NCBI RefSeq assembly: GCF_019204005.1
Contig: NZ_JAGSPA010000004.1
Coordinates: 1-64,000, forward strand
Direction of reading: 5' to 3'
DNA: 64,000 bases
Source of the DNA: Pacificimonas pallii
GTDB taxonomy: Bacteria > Pseudomonadota > Alphaproteobacteria > Sphingomonadales > Sphingomonadaceae
Under the pieces are notes generated by a model. The model searched no databases and had not been told where the DNA came from. It saw only the letters and a program-made list of their open reading frames with translations. Every line of letters starts with the position of its first letter. Positions within the stretch are counted from its first letter, which is position 1. Positions 52,271-61,217 of this stretch are shown in pieces. Made by a program: the position numbers and the translations under genes.

Positions 52271-53172
52271 TGTCGGCAGGGACGCCTGCAGATCCGGAGG
52301 CGATCGCGCTGTTCCTAGACATGATGCGCGCCGAACGCGGCGCGGCACAGAATACCGTGTCCGCCTATGCGCGCGACCTGAAGCAGGCCAGCGCCGCGCT
52401 TTCCGGCAGCCTGGCGGGTGCCGACGCGGCGACGCTGGAGACATTGCCGCTGGTCTGGGCGGATGCCGCGCCGGCGACGCTGGCGCGGAAGCTGTCGGCG
52501 GTGCGCCGGTTTTTCAAATTCCTGCAGGGCGACGGGCACCGCGCCGACAATCCCGCGGACGACCTGCCCAGTCCGGCGCCGCGCCGGTCGCTGCCGAAAA
52601 TTCTGTCACGCGCCGAGATCGAGGCCCTGTTTCATGTTGCAGAAGCGCGCGGCGCGACCGGAAAATCCGCCGGTCTGCGGGACCAGGCGCTGCTCGAGCT
52701 GCTGTACGGGTCGGGCCTGCGCGCGACCGAACTCGTCTCGCTGCCGCGTGCGGCGATCCGGGAAGGGCAGCCCTTCGCGGTGCTGCGCGGGAAGGGCGGC
52801 AAGGAGCGCATGGTGCCCATCGGCGCGCGCGCGGCCGACGCGGCGCGGGCATGGGCGGCGACCCTGCCGAAGGGCGGTGTCTATCTGTTCCCGTCGCGTA
52901 AGGGGCATCTGACCCGGGTGCGTCTGTTCCAGATTGTCCGCGCATGCGCCGCAGAGGCGGGGATCCCGCCCGAACGGGTCAGCCCGCATGTCCTGCGCCA
53001 TGCCTTTGCCACGCATTTGCTGGAGGGCGGGGCGGACCTGCGCGCGTTGCAGACGATGCTCGGCCATGCCGATATTGCGACAACGCAGATCTATACGCAT
53101 GTCCAGTCGGACACCCTCGTGGCGCTTGTGAACGCGAAACATCCGCTGGCCGACGGGACGGACAGGCGTTGA
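52270..53172 (+). CDS. xerD: Tyrosine recombinase XerD-like
   Basis: A 300-aa site-specific recombinase. The N-terminal SAM-like core-binding domain (about 10-95) is followed by the catalytic domain with arginine I in YGSGLRATELVSL, lysine in GKGGKERMVPIG, HxxR in SPHVLRHAFATHLLEGGADLRALQTMLGHADI and the tyrosine in TTQIYTHV. It has the length and motifs of chromosome-dimer-resolving XerD. It begins at the stop of the preceding gene (TAATG). Confidence 0.92.
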   Translation: MSAGTPADPEAIALFLDMMRAERGAAQNTVSAYARDLKQASAALSGSLAGADAATLETLPLVWADAAPATLARKLSAVRRFFKFLQGDGHRADNPADDLPSPAPRRSLPKILSRAEIEALFHVAEARGATGKSAGLRDQALLELLYGSGLRATELVSLPRAAIREGQPFAVLRGKGGKERMVPIGARAADAARAWAATLPKGGVYLFPSRKGHLTRVRLFQIVRACAAEAGIPPERVSPHVLRHAFATHLLEGGADLRALQTMLGHADIATTQIYTHVQSDTLVALVNAKHPLADGTDRR

Positions 53173-53284
53173 CCGGCGAGTTTCCGGGTCCTAGCGCTTT
53201 ATATGCAATCGCAGTGACATTCCGGACCCCCTGTCCTGCCAGCCCCGAGGCTATGTTGGCGGCTTGCAGAGCGCGGGGAGCGGG

Positions 53285-54265
53285 ATGGCACAGCCTGTCA
53301 TACGGGAATTGAAATTGGTTAGTTTTCTCGAATTTGAAAAACCCATCGCCGCGCTGCAGGAGCGCATCGACGCGCTTGAAGGCAGCGCCGAGGGCAGCCC
53401 GGTCAACATCGCCGCCGAAACGCGCAAGCTGCGCAAGAAGGTCGATAGCGAACTGGCGCGCATCTACGCGAATCTGACGCCCTGGCAGAAGGCGCAGGTC
53501 GCGCGGCATCCGAACCGGCCGCACTTCACGGACTTTGCGGAGGCGCTGTTCACCGATTTCGAACCGCTGGCGGGAGATCGCTATTTCGCCGAGGATGAGG
53601 CGATCATGGGCGGCATGGCGCGCTTCAACGGCCGTCCGGTGATGATCATCGGACATGAGAAGGGCCGCGACACCGCAGGCCGGCTCAAGCATAATTTCGG
53701 CATGGGCCGACCCGAGGGTTACCGCAAGGCCGTGCGCCTGATGCAGATGGCGGACCGGTTCGGCCTGCCCGTGCTGACCTTCGTCGATACCGCCGGTGCG
53801 TTTCCGGGCATCGAAGCGGAGGAGCGCGGCGCCGCAGAGGCGCTGGCGCAGGGCACCGCGGCCTGCCTGCGCCTTGGCGTGCCGATGATCGCGACCATTA
53901 CCGGCGAGGGCGGGTCCGGCGGCGCACTGGCGCTGGCGGCGGCAAACCGCGTGCTGATGCTGGAGCACGGCTTCTACGCGGTGATTTCGCCCGAGGGCTG
54001 CGCCTCCATCCTGTGGCGCGCGGCGGAAAAGGCGGAGAATGCGGCGGCGGCCATGCGGATTTCCGCAAAGGAACTGAAGGAACTGAAGCTGATCGACCGT
54101 ATCGTCGGCGAACCGCTGGGCGGCGCACACCGTGACCGGGCGGCGGTTTTCGCTACGCTATCGGACGCGATCGGTGACGAGCTGGCGTCGCTGGAAGGCC
54201 TGAACGCGGACGAGCTGCGGCGGCAGCGGCGCGAGAAGTTTCTGGCGATGGCGCAGGCGGCCTAG
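53285..54265 (+). CDS. accA: Acetyl-CoA carboxylase carboxyltransferase subunit alpha
   Basis: A 326-aa subunit of the enzyme making malonyl-CoA for fatty-acid synthesis. The family start LEFEKPIAALQERIDAL is followed by YLTPWQ-type and NRPHFTDF segments, GHEKGRDTAGRLKHNFGMGRPEGYRKAVRLMQMADRFGLPVLTFVDTAGAFPGIEAEERG and GEGGSGGALALAAANRVLMLEHGFYAVISPEGCASILW. The start at 53285 includes about 13 residues before the conserved block; an internal start nearer the block is possible. Confidence 0.95.
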   Translation: MAQPVIRELKLVSFLEFEKPIAALQERIDALEGSAEGSPVNIAAETRKLRKKVDSELARIYANLTPWQKAQVARHPNRPHFTDFAEALFTDFEPLAGDRYFAEDEAIMGGMARFNGRPVMIIGHEKGRDTAGRLKHNFGMGRPEGYRKAVRLMQMADRFGLPVLTFVDTAGAFPGIEAEERGAAEALAQGTAACLRLGVPMIATITGEGGSGGALALAAANRVLMLEHGFYAVISPEGCASILWRAAEKAENAAAAMRISAKELKELKLIDRIVGEPLGGAHRDRAAVFATLSDAIGDELASLEGLNADELRRQRREKFLAMAQAA

Positions 54266-54295
54266 GGCGCTGGGTGAGCGGAAATATAATGGGCT

Positions 54296-54323
54296 CGTCA
54301 CTCCGGCGCAGGCCGGTATGACG
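54296..54323. repeat. Short palindromic intergenic repeat 1
   Basis: CGTCA...TGACG termini enclose TCCGG/CCGG arms (54296-54323). The form is that of the dispersed CGTCATTCCGGCG...CCGG-type intergenic palindromes common in proteobacteria. Confidence 0.45.
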
Positions 54324-54351
54324 TGTGTTGGTGGATGCAATGCTCAAAACC

Positions 54352-54383
54352 CCATCATCCCTCGACTACGCTCGGGATGATGG
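54352..54383. repeat. Short palindromic intergenic repeat 2 / bidirectional terminator
   Basis: CCATCATCCC (54352-54361) and GGGATGATGG (54374-54383) form a perfect 10-bp stem around TCGACTACGCTC. The TCGACTACGCTC core is typical of a dispersed intergenic repeat of sphingomonad-like genomes. It lies between convergent accA and gapR and may also terminate transcription. Confidence 0.5.
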
Positions 54384-54425
54384 AATTCAGGTGATTGCGG
54401 CTGGAACCCTTTCGTAAGACCGGCG

Positions 54426-54671
54426 CTACTCTTCCAGGCCCAGCGCCGCCTTATATGTTTCCAGCAGCGCTTCCTGTTCCTGCCGGTCGCCGCGGTCCAT
54501 TTTCCGCAGGCGGACGACCATGCGCATGATCTTTGGATCGAAGCCTTCCGATTTCGCTTCGCCGTAGACCAGCTTGATATCGTCGGCGATGGCCTGTTTT
54601 TCTTCCTCAAGCCGTTCGATGCGCTCAATGAATAGGCGGAGCTGTTCGGAAGAATGGGTGGCGTCGGCCAT
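54426..54671 (-). CDS. gapR: GapR-family (DUF2312) nucleoid-associated protein
   Basis: An 81-aa protein matching the DUF2312/GapR family along its length: [72 protein letters not shown]. GapR binds overtwisted DNA ahead of polymerases in Alphaproteobacteria. ATG 54671 matches the family N-terminus; an ATG five codons upstream is also possible. Confidence 0.93.
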   Translation of the reverse strand: MADATHSSEQLRLFIERIERLEEEKQAIADDIKLVYGEAKSEGFDPKIMRMVVRLRKMDRGDRQEQEALLETYKAALGLEE

Positions 54672-54801
54672 GGCAATATCTTTCATCGGATCGGTTGCGC
54701 GCGGAATGAGCGGCGGGCGCGTGAGATAGGCGAGCGGGCCGCCAGTCTCAAGCCAAAAGCGGCCCGGACGCTCGCCGCGTTTCCAGGCGCCGCGGAAACC
54801 G

Positions 54802-55125
54802 TCAGCGGTTCTTCGCCACGCTGTCCTGCATCCGTGCCAGCTGTTCCTCCGTCGCGGGCCGCTGGTAGCGGTCTTTCCACTGCGCGGGGGGCATGCCGTA
54901 AATGGCGGTGCGGGCCTCGTCCTTCGACATTTCGACACCGCGCGCTTCGGCGGCTTCCAGATACCAGTCGCCAAGGCAATTGCGGCAAAAACCGGAATGC
55001 CCCATCAGGTCGATATTCTGGACATCGGTGCGGCGGCGCAAATGATCGACCAGTCGGCGAAAGGCCGCGGCCTCCAGTTCGGTGCGGGTGGCGGCGTCTA
55101 CGCTGTTATGAGCGCTGTCAGTCAT
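54802..55125 (-). CDS. DUF1244 family protein
   Basis: A 107-aa protein with the DUF1244 core [70 protein letters not shown]. The FCRNC motif is a possible metal or redox site. The function is unknown but the family is widespread in Proteobacteria. ATG 55125 has AAGGA 6 bases upstream; the adjacent ATG 55128 is too close. Divergent from pyk, 72 bp away. Confidence 0.9.
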   Translation of the reverse strand: MTDSAHNSVDAATRTELEAAAFRRLVDHLRRRTDVQNIDLMGHSGFCRNCLGDWYLEAAEARGVEMSKDEARTAIYGMPPAQWKDRYQRPATEEQLARMQDSVAKNR

Positions 55126-55197
55126 CATGAATCCTTCGCTTGCACTTTCGCGCCGGGGCGGCAAAGGCTCCGGCCTATCAGTCTCGGGAGGCTATAG

Positions 55198-56649
55198 GTG
55201 AACATCGAACCGCGCAGGCGCAAGGTCCGCATATTGGCAACTTTGGGGCCGGCATCGCACGCGCCCGATCGTATCGAGGCGCTGTACCGCGCCGGTGCCG
55301 ACGCATTCCGCGTCAATATGAGCCACGGATCGCATGACGATCACCGCGCCGTCATCGGCCATATTCGTGCGCTGGAGGAAAAGCTGGGGCGTCCGATGAC
55401 GATTCTGGCCGATCTGCAGGGGCCGAAGATCCGCATCGGAACGTTCGCGGACGGGCCGGTCCATCTGAATGAGGGCGCGCGTTTCATCCTGGATCAGAAT
55501 GAGGCACCGGGCGACAAGACGCGCGTTTACCTGCCGCATCCGGAGATTTTCACCGCCGTCGAGGCGGGGCAGCGCCTGCTGCTGAACGATGGCAAGCTGG
55601 CACTGCACATCGATATGGCGGGCGATGACCGGATCGAGACGACCGTCATGAACGATGGCGAGCTGAATGACCGCAAGGGCATCAATGTGCCCGACGCGGT
55701 CATCCCGCTGCCCGCCCTGACCGAAAAGGATCGCCGCGATCTGGATTTCGCGCTGGACCAGGGTGTCGACTGGATCGCGCTGAGCTTTGTGCAGCGTCCG
55801 GACGACGTGGCCGAGGCGCGGCGGCTGATCGCCGGGCGCGCGGCGCTGCTGGCGAAGATCGAGAAGCCGCGCGCGATGGACAGGCTGGAGGACATATTGG
55901 AAATGTCCGATGCCCTGATGGTGGCCCGCGGCGATCTGGGCGTCGAACTGCCACCGGAACAGGTGCCGCGCGCACAGAAAGAGATCGTGCAGCTGGCGCG
56001 GCGTGCCGGCAAGGCCGTCGTCGTGGCAACGCAGATGCTGGATTCCATGATTACATCGCCCACGCCCACCCGCGCCGAGGTCAGCGATGTCGCCAATGCG
56101 ATTTACGAAGGCGCGGACGCATTGATGCTGTCGGCGGAGACGGCGGCAGGCGACTATCCGATCGAGGCGGTGAAAATGATGCATGCCATCGCGCTGGAGG
56201 CGGAAGCCGATCCGGAGTTCGGGCGTCATGTGCATTTCACCGAGACCATGCCGCAGCCGACCACGGCGGACGCGATGTCGACGGCGGCGGGGCAGGTGCT
56301 GCAGACGGTGCCATGCGCGCTTGTCAGCTGCTTCACGTCGTCCGGCTCGACCGCGCGCCGGGCCAGCCGCGAGCGGCTGCCCGTGCCGCTGCTTGTCCTG
56401 ACGCCGAAACGCGAGACAGCGCGGCGCATCGGGCTGTTATGGGGGGTCTATGCCGTGCAGACGCGTGATGTCGGCAATTTTGAGGAAATGGTCGCGAAAT
56501 CAAAGCGCATGGCGCTGAGGACCATGCTCGTCGAGGCCGGTGACCGCATGATCGTCATGGCGGGCGTCCCCTTTGGTACACCCGGCAGCACAAATGTGCT
56601 ACATGTCACCCGTGTTTCCGGAGATGAACTGGATCGGAAGTCGCCATGA
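55198..56649 (+). CDS. pyk: Pyruvate kinase
   Basis: A 483-aa glycolytic enzyme converting phosphoenolpyruvate and ADP to pyruvate and ATP. The start RKVRILATLGPAS, FRVNMSHG, the catalytic lysine in LLAKIEKPRAMDRLEDIL and MVARGDLGVELPPEQVP identify it, with the C-terminal allosteric domain after about 350. GTG start with GGGAGG 6 bases upstream. The next gene starts within its last codon. Confidence 0.95.
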   Translation: MNIEPRRRKVRILATLGPASHAPDRIEALYRAGADAFRVNMSHGSHDDHRAVIGHIRALEEKLGRPMTILADLQGPKIRIGTFADGPVHLNEGARFILDQNEAPGDKTRVYLPHPEIFTAVEAGQRLLLNDGKLALHIDMAGDDRIETTVMNDGELNDRKGINVPDAVIPLPALTEKDRRDLDFALDQGVDWIALSFVQRPDDVAEARRLIAGRAALLAKIEKPRAMDRLEDILEMSDALMVARGDLGVELPPEQVPRAQKEIVQLARRAGKAVVVATQMLDSMITSPTPTRAEVSDVANAIYEGADALMLSAETAAGDYPIEAVKMMHAIALEAEADPEFGRHVHFTETMPQPTTADAMSTAAGQVLQTVPCALVSCFTSSGSTARRASRERLPVPLLVLTPKRETARRIGLLWGVYAVQTRDVGNFEEMVAKSKRMALRTMLVEAGDRMIVMAGVPFGTPGSTNVLHVTRVSGDELDRKSP

Positions 56650-57140
56650 AATCGGTGATCGTCGCGCTCAGCCTGACGCTTATGGCGTTTACGGGGACAC
56701 CCGATGTGCGATCGCTGGACGAGGGCGCGGTTTCGCCGCCAGCGACCCTGGCATCGCTCCAATGGCTGGTGGGCCACTGGGTCGGCAAGGGGCTGGGCGG
56801 TGAGACGGAGGAGGTCTACGCCGCCGCCACGGACGGGCAGATGATGGGGATGTTCCGCTATGTCAAGGACGGCAAAGCGGGCTTTTACGAATTCATCCTG
56901 ATCGAGGAGCGCGAGGGCTCGCTGGTTTACCGTCTGAAGCACTTCAACCGCGACCTTACCGGTTGGGAAGAGAAGGACGAGATCGTCGAGTTCCCGCTGG
57001 TCGCCATTTCGGACGATACGGCGTGGTTTGACGGCGTCACCTTGCAGCGCGCCGGTGACGACGAGATGCGGGTCGGGCTAAGGGTCGGAACGAAAGACGG
57101 CGTCCGCCATGAACTGTTCGAATATCAGCGCGCGGAATAG
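56646..57140 (+). CDS. DUF6265-type exported protein
   Basis: A 164-aa protein with a signal peptide (about 1-18) and a lipocalin-like small beta domain: LASLQWLVGHWVGKGLGGETEEVYAAATDGQMMGMFRYVKDGKAGFYEFILIEEREGSLVYRLKHFNRDLTGWEEKDE. The LVGHW...GG..EE.W/Y pattern is that of DUF6265. Function unknown. Its ATG overlaps the pyk stop (ATGA), so it is coupled to pyk. Confidence 0.78.
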   Translation: MKSVIVALSLTLMAFTGTPDVRSLDEGAVSPPATLASLQWLVGHWVGKGLGGETEEVYAAATDGQMMGMFRYVKDGKAGFYEFILIEEREGSLVYRLKHFNRDLTGWEEKDEIVEFPLVAISDDTAWFDGVTLQRAGDDEMRVGLRVGTKDGVRHELFEYQRAE

Positions 57141-57149
57141 GCGCGCCGT

Positions 57150-58046
57150 CTAAATCAGTGGTTTGGCGCTCGCGGGCCCTGTCGTACGCGCCAGCTGCGC
57201 CTCGCGATACGCCAGATAGATGGCGCTCGCCAGGATGATGCCGCCGCCGATCAGCACGGCGGGGCTCAGCGCTTCGCCAAACAGCGTGACGCCGATGGCA
57301 AGAATGAAACCGAAACGCACAAAGTCATAGGGCATGATCGCGCTCGCCTCCGCCAGGCTGAAGGCGCGGACCATGGCGCTTTGGCCCGCCAGCGTGAAAA
57401 TGCCAATGCCGAGGAGATACAGCCAGGTCCGCGGCTGGGGCCAGGTCCAGACGAAGCTGGCCGCAAACAGGCTGGGCAGAATGGGAAGCACGAAGCTCCA
57501 CGCGACCACGGTCATGGGCCTGTCGAAACCGACGAGCTTCTTGATGGCGATAGTCGTGACGGCCATGGCGAGGGCGGCGATGACAGCAACGGAGACGCCG
57601 ATGGTGAGCGGCTGCGACCAGGGCTGAAGCACGACCATCACGCCTGCAAAGCCGATGCCAAGCGCTGCGACGCGGCGCATGCGCACCTTCTCGCCCAGAA
57701 AGAGCACCGCCCCGACCGTGGCGAAGACGGGCGCGGCAAAGGTGATCGCCTGCACGGTGGCGATGGGCGCATTGGCGAGCGCGTAGAATGTGCAGAACAT
57801 CGCGATAATGCCGGAGGTCGCCCGGCCGATATGTCCGCCCATCCTGCCGAGCGGCATTTTCACATGGCCGGACAGGACAAAGGGGCTGAGCAGCAGCGCG
57901 CCGATCAGGCAGCGCCAGAAGACGACGGCGAACGGATGAATATCCGCGCCCGCCAGCTTGATGAACGTCCAGCCCGCGGCGAACAGCAGGGAGGAGCAGA
58001 CAATCCAGAAGGGACCGGCGAGGGCGGGAGGGAGCGAACGGGGCAT
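57150..58046 (-). CDS. EamA/DMT-family transporter
   Basis: A 298-aa inner-membrane protein of the drug/metabolite transporter superfamily with ten transmembrane segments in two EamA repeats (ASGIIAMFCTFYALANAPIATVQAITFAAPVFATVGAVLFLGEKV and AGQSAMVRAFSLAEASAIMPYDFVRFGFILAIGVTLFGEAL). The start at ATG 58046 precedes the first helix; the longer frame is uncovered antisense sequence. Substrate unknown. Confidence 0.88.
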   Translation of the reverse strand: MPRSLPPALAGPFWIVCSSLLFAAGWTFIKLAGADIHPFAVVFWRCLIGALLLSPFVLSGHVKMPLGRMGGHIGRATSGIIAMFCTFYALANAPIATVQAITFAAPVFATVGAVLFLGEKVRMRRVAALGIGFAGVMVVLQPWSQPLTIGVSVAVIAALAMAVTTIAIKKLVGFDRPMTVVAWSFVLPILPSLFAASFVWTWPQPRTWLYLLGIGIFTLAGQSAMVRAFSLAEASAIMPYDFVRFGFILAIGVTLFGEALSPAVLIGGGIILASAIYLAYREAQLARTTGPASAKPLI

Positions 58047-58102
58047 GAGCAGCCTCGCTGTTAGCGCGGGGACGGGGCCGGGTCGCCCCGCCAACTTAGC
58101 CA

Positions 58103-59875
58103 ATGGCGAAGCGGGCGGTTTTTCTGTACGCAGCCGCGATGACATTTCGCGCGGGGGGCCGTCATTTGACGGAGACGCCAGATCCGGAACGCCTGATCGA
58201 CGAGAGCTATGCCGCCACCGTCGAGCCCGAGCGCTATGACGCGCTGATGCAGGCATGGGACGAGTTTCTGACCGAACTGAACGCCGCCGGGAGCGCGCGG
58301 TTCGAGGATACCGTGATGCCGCAGCATTTCGCACGTTCGCAGATGATTCTGGAGCAGGCCGACCGTCTGCGCGCGGCCGAGCGGACGCCTGAACAGCTGG
58401 CCGAGATGACCCCCGGCATCGGGATCGTCATCGACCGGGCGGGAACCGTGCTGGCGGCAAATCGGAACGCGATCGCCGTCACCGCGTGCAGGGCGCGCGC
58501 GGCGCTTGGCGAGTCCACCCTGTCGGCGCACGCCGTGCGGCGATTGCTGACATGGACATGCGAGCGGGATGCGCCGCCGTTCCTGTTCGTGCCGTGCGAC
58601 ATCGGCAATGCCGACGCGCCGGAATGCCTGCTCGCGACGCAGGTCGAAAGCGCCGCGACGGGCCCGCGCAGCCAATATCTGTTAAGCGCGGTGAGCCTGC
58701 GCATTGACGAGGCCGCGGCGGCGGCGTTTGGCAGCGCCTTCAGCCTGAGCGATGCGGAGGCTGCGGTCGCCGCATCGCTGGGGCAGGGGCTGCAGGTCGC
58801 TGAAATTGCCGAACGGCGCGGCGTGTCCATGCACACGGTGCGCACGCAGGTGCGCCAGATCACGCAGAAAACCGGCGCGAACGGCATTGCGGGCCTGATC
58901 AAGATGGTGTGCGGTTTCGCGGCCAATTACGCTTATAGTCAGGCGGCGCGCAGCCGTGTGGCGCCGCATCTGAAGCCGGTTGCCGCCCGGCGGGAAACGT
59001 CGCTGCGGCTGAGTGACGGGCGCTCGCTCGCCTATGTCGAACATGGCGACCCGGATGGCCGTGCCGTGCTGTTTTTCCACAACATGCTTTACGGCTGCTA
59101 TCTGACCGACAAATGCGCGGCGGCCTGTGTCGAGCGCGGCTGGCGCGTCATTGCGATTTCCCGGCCGGGTTTCGGACTGTCCGATCCGGTGAAGGCAGAG
59201 GGACGCGAGCTTGTCGCGCAGGTGACGCGGGACGCGCGGGCATTGCTGGACCATTTGGATATCGGGCGCGTCATCGCCGCCGGACATGCCGCAGGAAGCC
59301 TTTATGCGCAGCATTTCGCACTGGCCGAAGCGGCGCGCACGCGTGCCCTGATGCTTATCAGCCATGCGCCCTATTGGGACGACAGGATGATGAAGGCGCT
59401 GCCGCCGCGTCAGCGGCTTGTCGCGCGCACGACGCGCCATGCGCCGGCGGCGCTGACATTCGTGGTCCGGGCGGGCACGGCGCTGATCAAGGCGGGAAAG
59501 CATGACCAGTTTATCGAGGCGCTGCACCGGGACATTCCCGCCGACATGGCCGCTCTTGCCATGCCGGACGCCTATGCCGCCATCGTCGATGGCCTGCGGC
59601 ACACGGCGGCCCAGGGCGGCGGCGGTTTCGTCAAGGACTGCCCGCTTGTCCTGACCGACTGGTCGGCAGACGGCGCGTCACTGACGGTGCCCGTTCGGAT
59701 CGTGCTGGGTGACGGCGATCTCGTCGCGACCGCCGCGTATAAGGAGGGGTATTGCCGCGCCGTTCCGCATACGCAGGTAACCATGGTCGAGGGGGCCGGC
59801 CAATATTTGCTGTACAGCCACTGGGGCGCATTCCTCGCTGCGCTTGAAAGCCTGGACGAACAGGCGGCCGCGTGA
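58103..59875 (+). CDS. LuxR-type regulator fused to a degenerate alpha/beta-hydrolase domain
   Basis: A 590-aa cytoplasmic protein. Residues 25-200 are a PAS-like sensor region. A LuxR/GerE HTH occupies about 213-262 (FSLSDAEAAVAASLGQGLQVAEIAERRGVSMHTVRTQVRQITQKTG). An alpha/beta-hydrolase domain follows at about 300-588. Its nucleophile elbow reads G394-H-A396-A-G398, with Ala where Ser is expected. The C-terminal catalytic His position reads GAGQ567YL, with Gln instead of His; the acid (LGDGD, D537/D539) remains. The hydrolase is therefore probably inactive and may bind a small ligand, as in plant strigolactone or gibberellin receptors. The start is uncertain because no good ribosome-binding site is visible. 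Confidence 0.85.
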   Translation: MAKRAVFLYAAAMTFRAGGRHLTETPDPERLIDESYAATVEPERYDALMQAWDEFLTELNAAGSARFEDTVMPQHFARSQMILEQADRLRAAERTPEQLAEMTPGIGIVIDRAGTVLAANRNAIAVTACRARAALGESTLSAHAVRRLLTWTCERDAPPFLFVPCDIGNADAPECLLATQVESAATGPRSQYLLSAVSLRIDEAAAAAFGSAFSLSDAEAAVAASLGQGLQVAEIAERRGVSMHTVRTQVRQITQKTGANGIAGLIKMVCGFAANYAYSQAARSRVAPHLKPVAARRETSLRLSDGRSLAYVEHGDPDGRAVLFFHNMLYGCYLTDKCAAACVERGWRVIAISRPGFGLSDPVKAEGRELVAQVTRDARALLDHLDIGRVIAAGHAAGSLYAQHFALAEAARTRALMLISHAPYWDDRMMKALPPRQRLVARTTRHAPAALTFVVRAGTALIKAGKHDQFIEALHRDIPADMAALAMPDAYAAIVDGLRHTAAQGGGGFVKDCPLVLTDWSADGASLTVPVRIVLGDGDLVATAAYKEGYCRAVPHTQVTMVEGAGQYLLYSHWGAFLAALESLDEQAAA

Positions 59876-59880
59876 TGGAC

Positions 59881-60240
59881 TTATTGCCGCGGCTCCGTCT
59901 TTCTCAGCGATTGCAGAAACGCGATCAGATCCGCGTTTTCACCGGGTTCGAACATGAAGTTCGGCATGTCGGGATGCCCGACATCAATGCCTTCGGCAAA
60001 GGCCTCCGCCAGCGCTTCAGGGGGGTACCGTTCGGCGATCACCTGAAAGGGCGGTGCATTCGGGTGCGGAGACTCCGCCGCCTCGATCGCGTGGCACTCC
60101 GCACAGACCGTATTGGCGATGGCGCCCCCGCGGGAGACGGCCATAAGCTGGTCCTGACCAGTGTTTACGGGAGCCTGCGGCGCGCAGGCCGAAAGGCTCC
60201 ACAAGGCGGTGAGTGCCACGAAGGCGATGGATTGCTTCAA
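59881..60240 (-). CDS. Small c-type cytochrome lipoprotein
   Basis: A 119-aa protein. The N-terminus LTALWSLSACAPQ is a lipobox. A single haem site CAECH (about 46-50) with a distal methionine candidate in HPDMPNFMF makes it a class-I cytochrome c. The start is a TTG overlapping the stop of the upstream small ORF. It is opposite an Fnr regulator with an Fnr box in the shared interval, which suggests control by oxygen. Confidence 0.88.
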   Translation of the reverse strand: MKQSIAFVALTALWSLSACAPQAPVNTGQDQLMAVSRGGAIANTVCAECHAIEAAESPHPNAPPFQVIAERYPPEALAEAFAEGIDVGHPDMPNFMFEPGENADLIAFLQSLRKTEPRQ

Positions 60241-60425
60241 GACATCACCGCCTTTGATGCGGGGCGCGGCATGCCGATATGCTTTGGCGCGCCCGCGGCC
60301 CGTGGTGCGTCCGATGCCGTCAGGAGCGCCGCTTCGGTGCAGATATTGTCACGGAGGTCCGGCCGCTCGGCGGTTCCCAGTTCCCGGATCAGATCATCAT
60401 ATTTAGGAAAGACGTCCTGACTCAT
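60237..60425 (-). CDS. Small ORF upstream of cytochrome c
   Basis: A 62-aa frame, MSQDVFPKYDDLIRELGTAERPDLRDNICTEAALL..., no recognised domain. It overlaps the cytochrome start by 4 bases and lies in the same transcription unit. The codon pattern looks coding in the first 35 residues, but the ribosome-binding site is weak (GGAACG). Plausible but unproven gene. Confidence 0.4.
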   Translation of the reverse strand: MSQDVFPKYDDLIRELGTAERPDLRDNICTEAALLTASDAPRAAGAPKHIGMPRPASKAVMS

Positions 60426-60499
60426 GCGCGCGTTCCTTACATCGCCGCGACCGTCGGCCGCTTCGCGCCCCCTTGCTAGCAGCGCGCGGCGGGTTCACT

Positions 60500-60513
60500 T
60501 TGACCGGAATCAA
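60500..60513. promoter_or_regulatory. Fnr box
   Basis: TTGACCGGAATCAA differs from the Fnr consensus TTGAT-N4-ATCAA by one base. It lies 26 bases before the fnr start codon and in the interval shared with the divergent cytochrome c operon. It probably mediates autoregulation and control of the cytochrome. Confidence 0.7.
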
Positions 60514-60539
60514 TTTTGTGTGGAAAAAGGGATGAGGTG

Positions 60540-61217
60540 ATGGAAACAGCGGACCGGTGCCGGAACTGCTCGGTACAGAGCCAGGCGCTTTGCCATGTCC
60601 TCGACGCCGATGCATTGTCCGATTTCGCAAGCGCGGGAAGGGAAAAACGGCTGTTTCGGGGCGAGACGCTGGTCTGGCAGGGTGACAGGGAGGCGAACTG
60701 CGCGACGGTGACAAAGGGCGCGCTGAAACTCGCGACGCTGACCGAGGATGGTGAAGAGCGCATCGTCGGCATGGCCTATCCGGGGGATTTTGTGGGTTCG
60801 CCCTTTGGCGGGCCATCGCCAGTGCAGATTACCGCGCTGGTGGACAGTGAATTGTGTCTTGTCGCGCTGGAGGCGTTCCGAAAGGCGCTGGCGAACGATC
60901 GCGTACTGGAGACCGAGTTGCTGCGGCGTACGCTCGATGAACTGACCGCAGCGCGGCTGGACCGCAGCCGCATGGGCGGCGCGGGCGCGCGGCTTGCGGG
61001 CCTGATTCTGAACCTGGACGCGCGCGCGCCGGTGTGCCGCGCCGGTCCCGATTATATCGAGCTGCCGTTCAGCCGTGCCGAGATCGGCCAGTTGCTGGAT
61101 ATGAGGATCGAAACGGTCAGCCGCGAATTCGGTGCGCTGGAAGAGACCGGCGCCATCCGCCGCGAAGGCCGCCGCGGCCTGCATATATTGGACCGCGACC
61201 GGCTTCGCGCGGCTTAG
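60540..61217 (+). CDS. fnr: Fnr/FixK-family oxygen-responsive regulator
   Basis: A 225-aa Crp/Fnr regulator. The N-terminal METADRCRNCSVQSQALC has C7-x2-C10-x7-C18, the rhizobial FnrN-type cluster motif, with a fourth cysteine in DSELCLVAL. This supports an oxygen-labile [4Fe-4S] sensor. The cyclic-nucleotide-like barrel spans about 25-130 and the HTH about 175-210 (SRAEIGQLLDMRIETVSREFGALEETGAI, with E..R..R-type recognition). ATG 60540; a GTG 24 bases upstream is less likely. A near-consensus Fnr box precedes it. Confidence 0.9.
   Translation: METADRCRNCSVQSQALCHVLDADALSDFASAGREKRLFRGETLVWQGDREANCATVTKGALKLATLTEDGEERIVGMAYPGDFVGSPFGGPSPVQITALVDSELCLVALEAFRKALANDRVLETELLRRTLDELTAARLDRSRMGGAGARLAGLILNLDARAPVCRAGPDYIELPFSRAEIGQLLDMRIETVSREFGALEETGAIRREGRRGLHILDRDRLRAA

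Noticed and set aside
55192-56235. 347-codon minus-strand frame opposite pyk
   Set aside because: Antisense shadow; the plus strand is an unambiguous pyruvate kinase.
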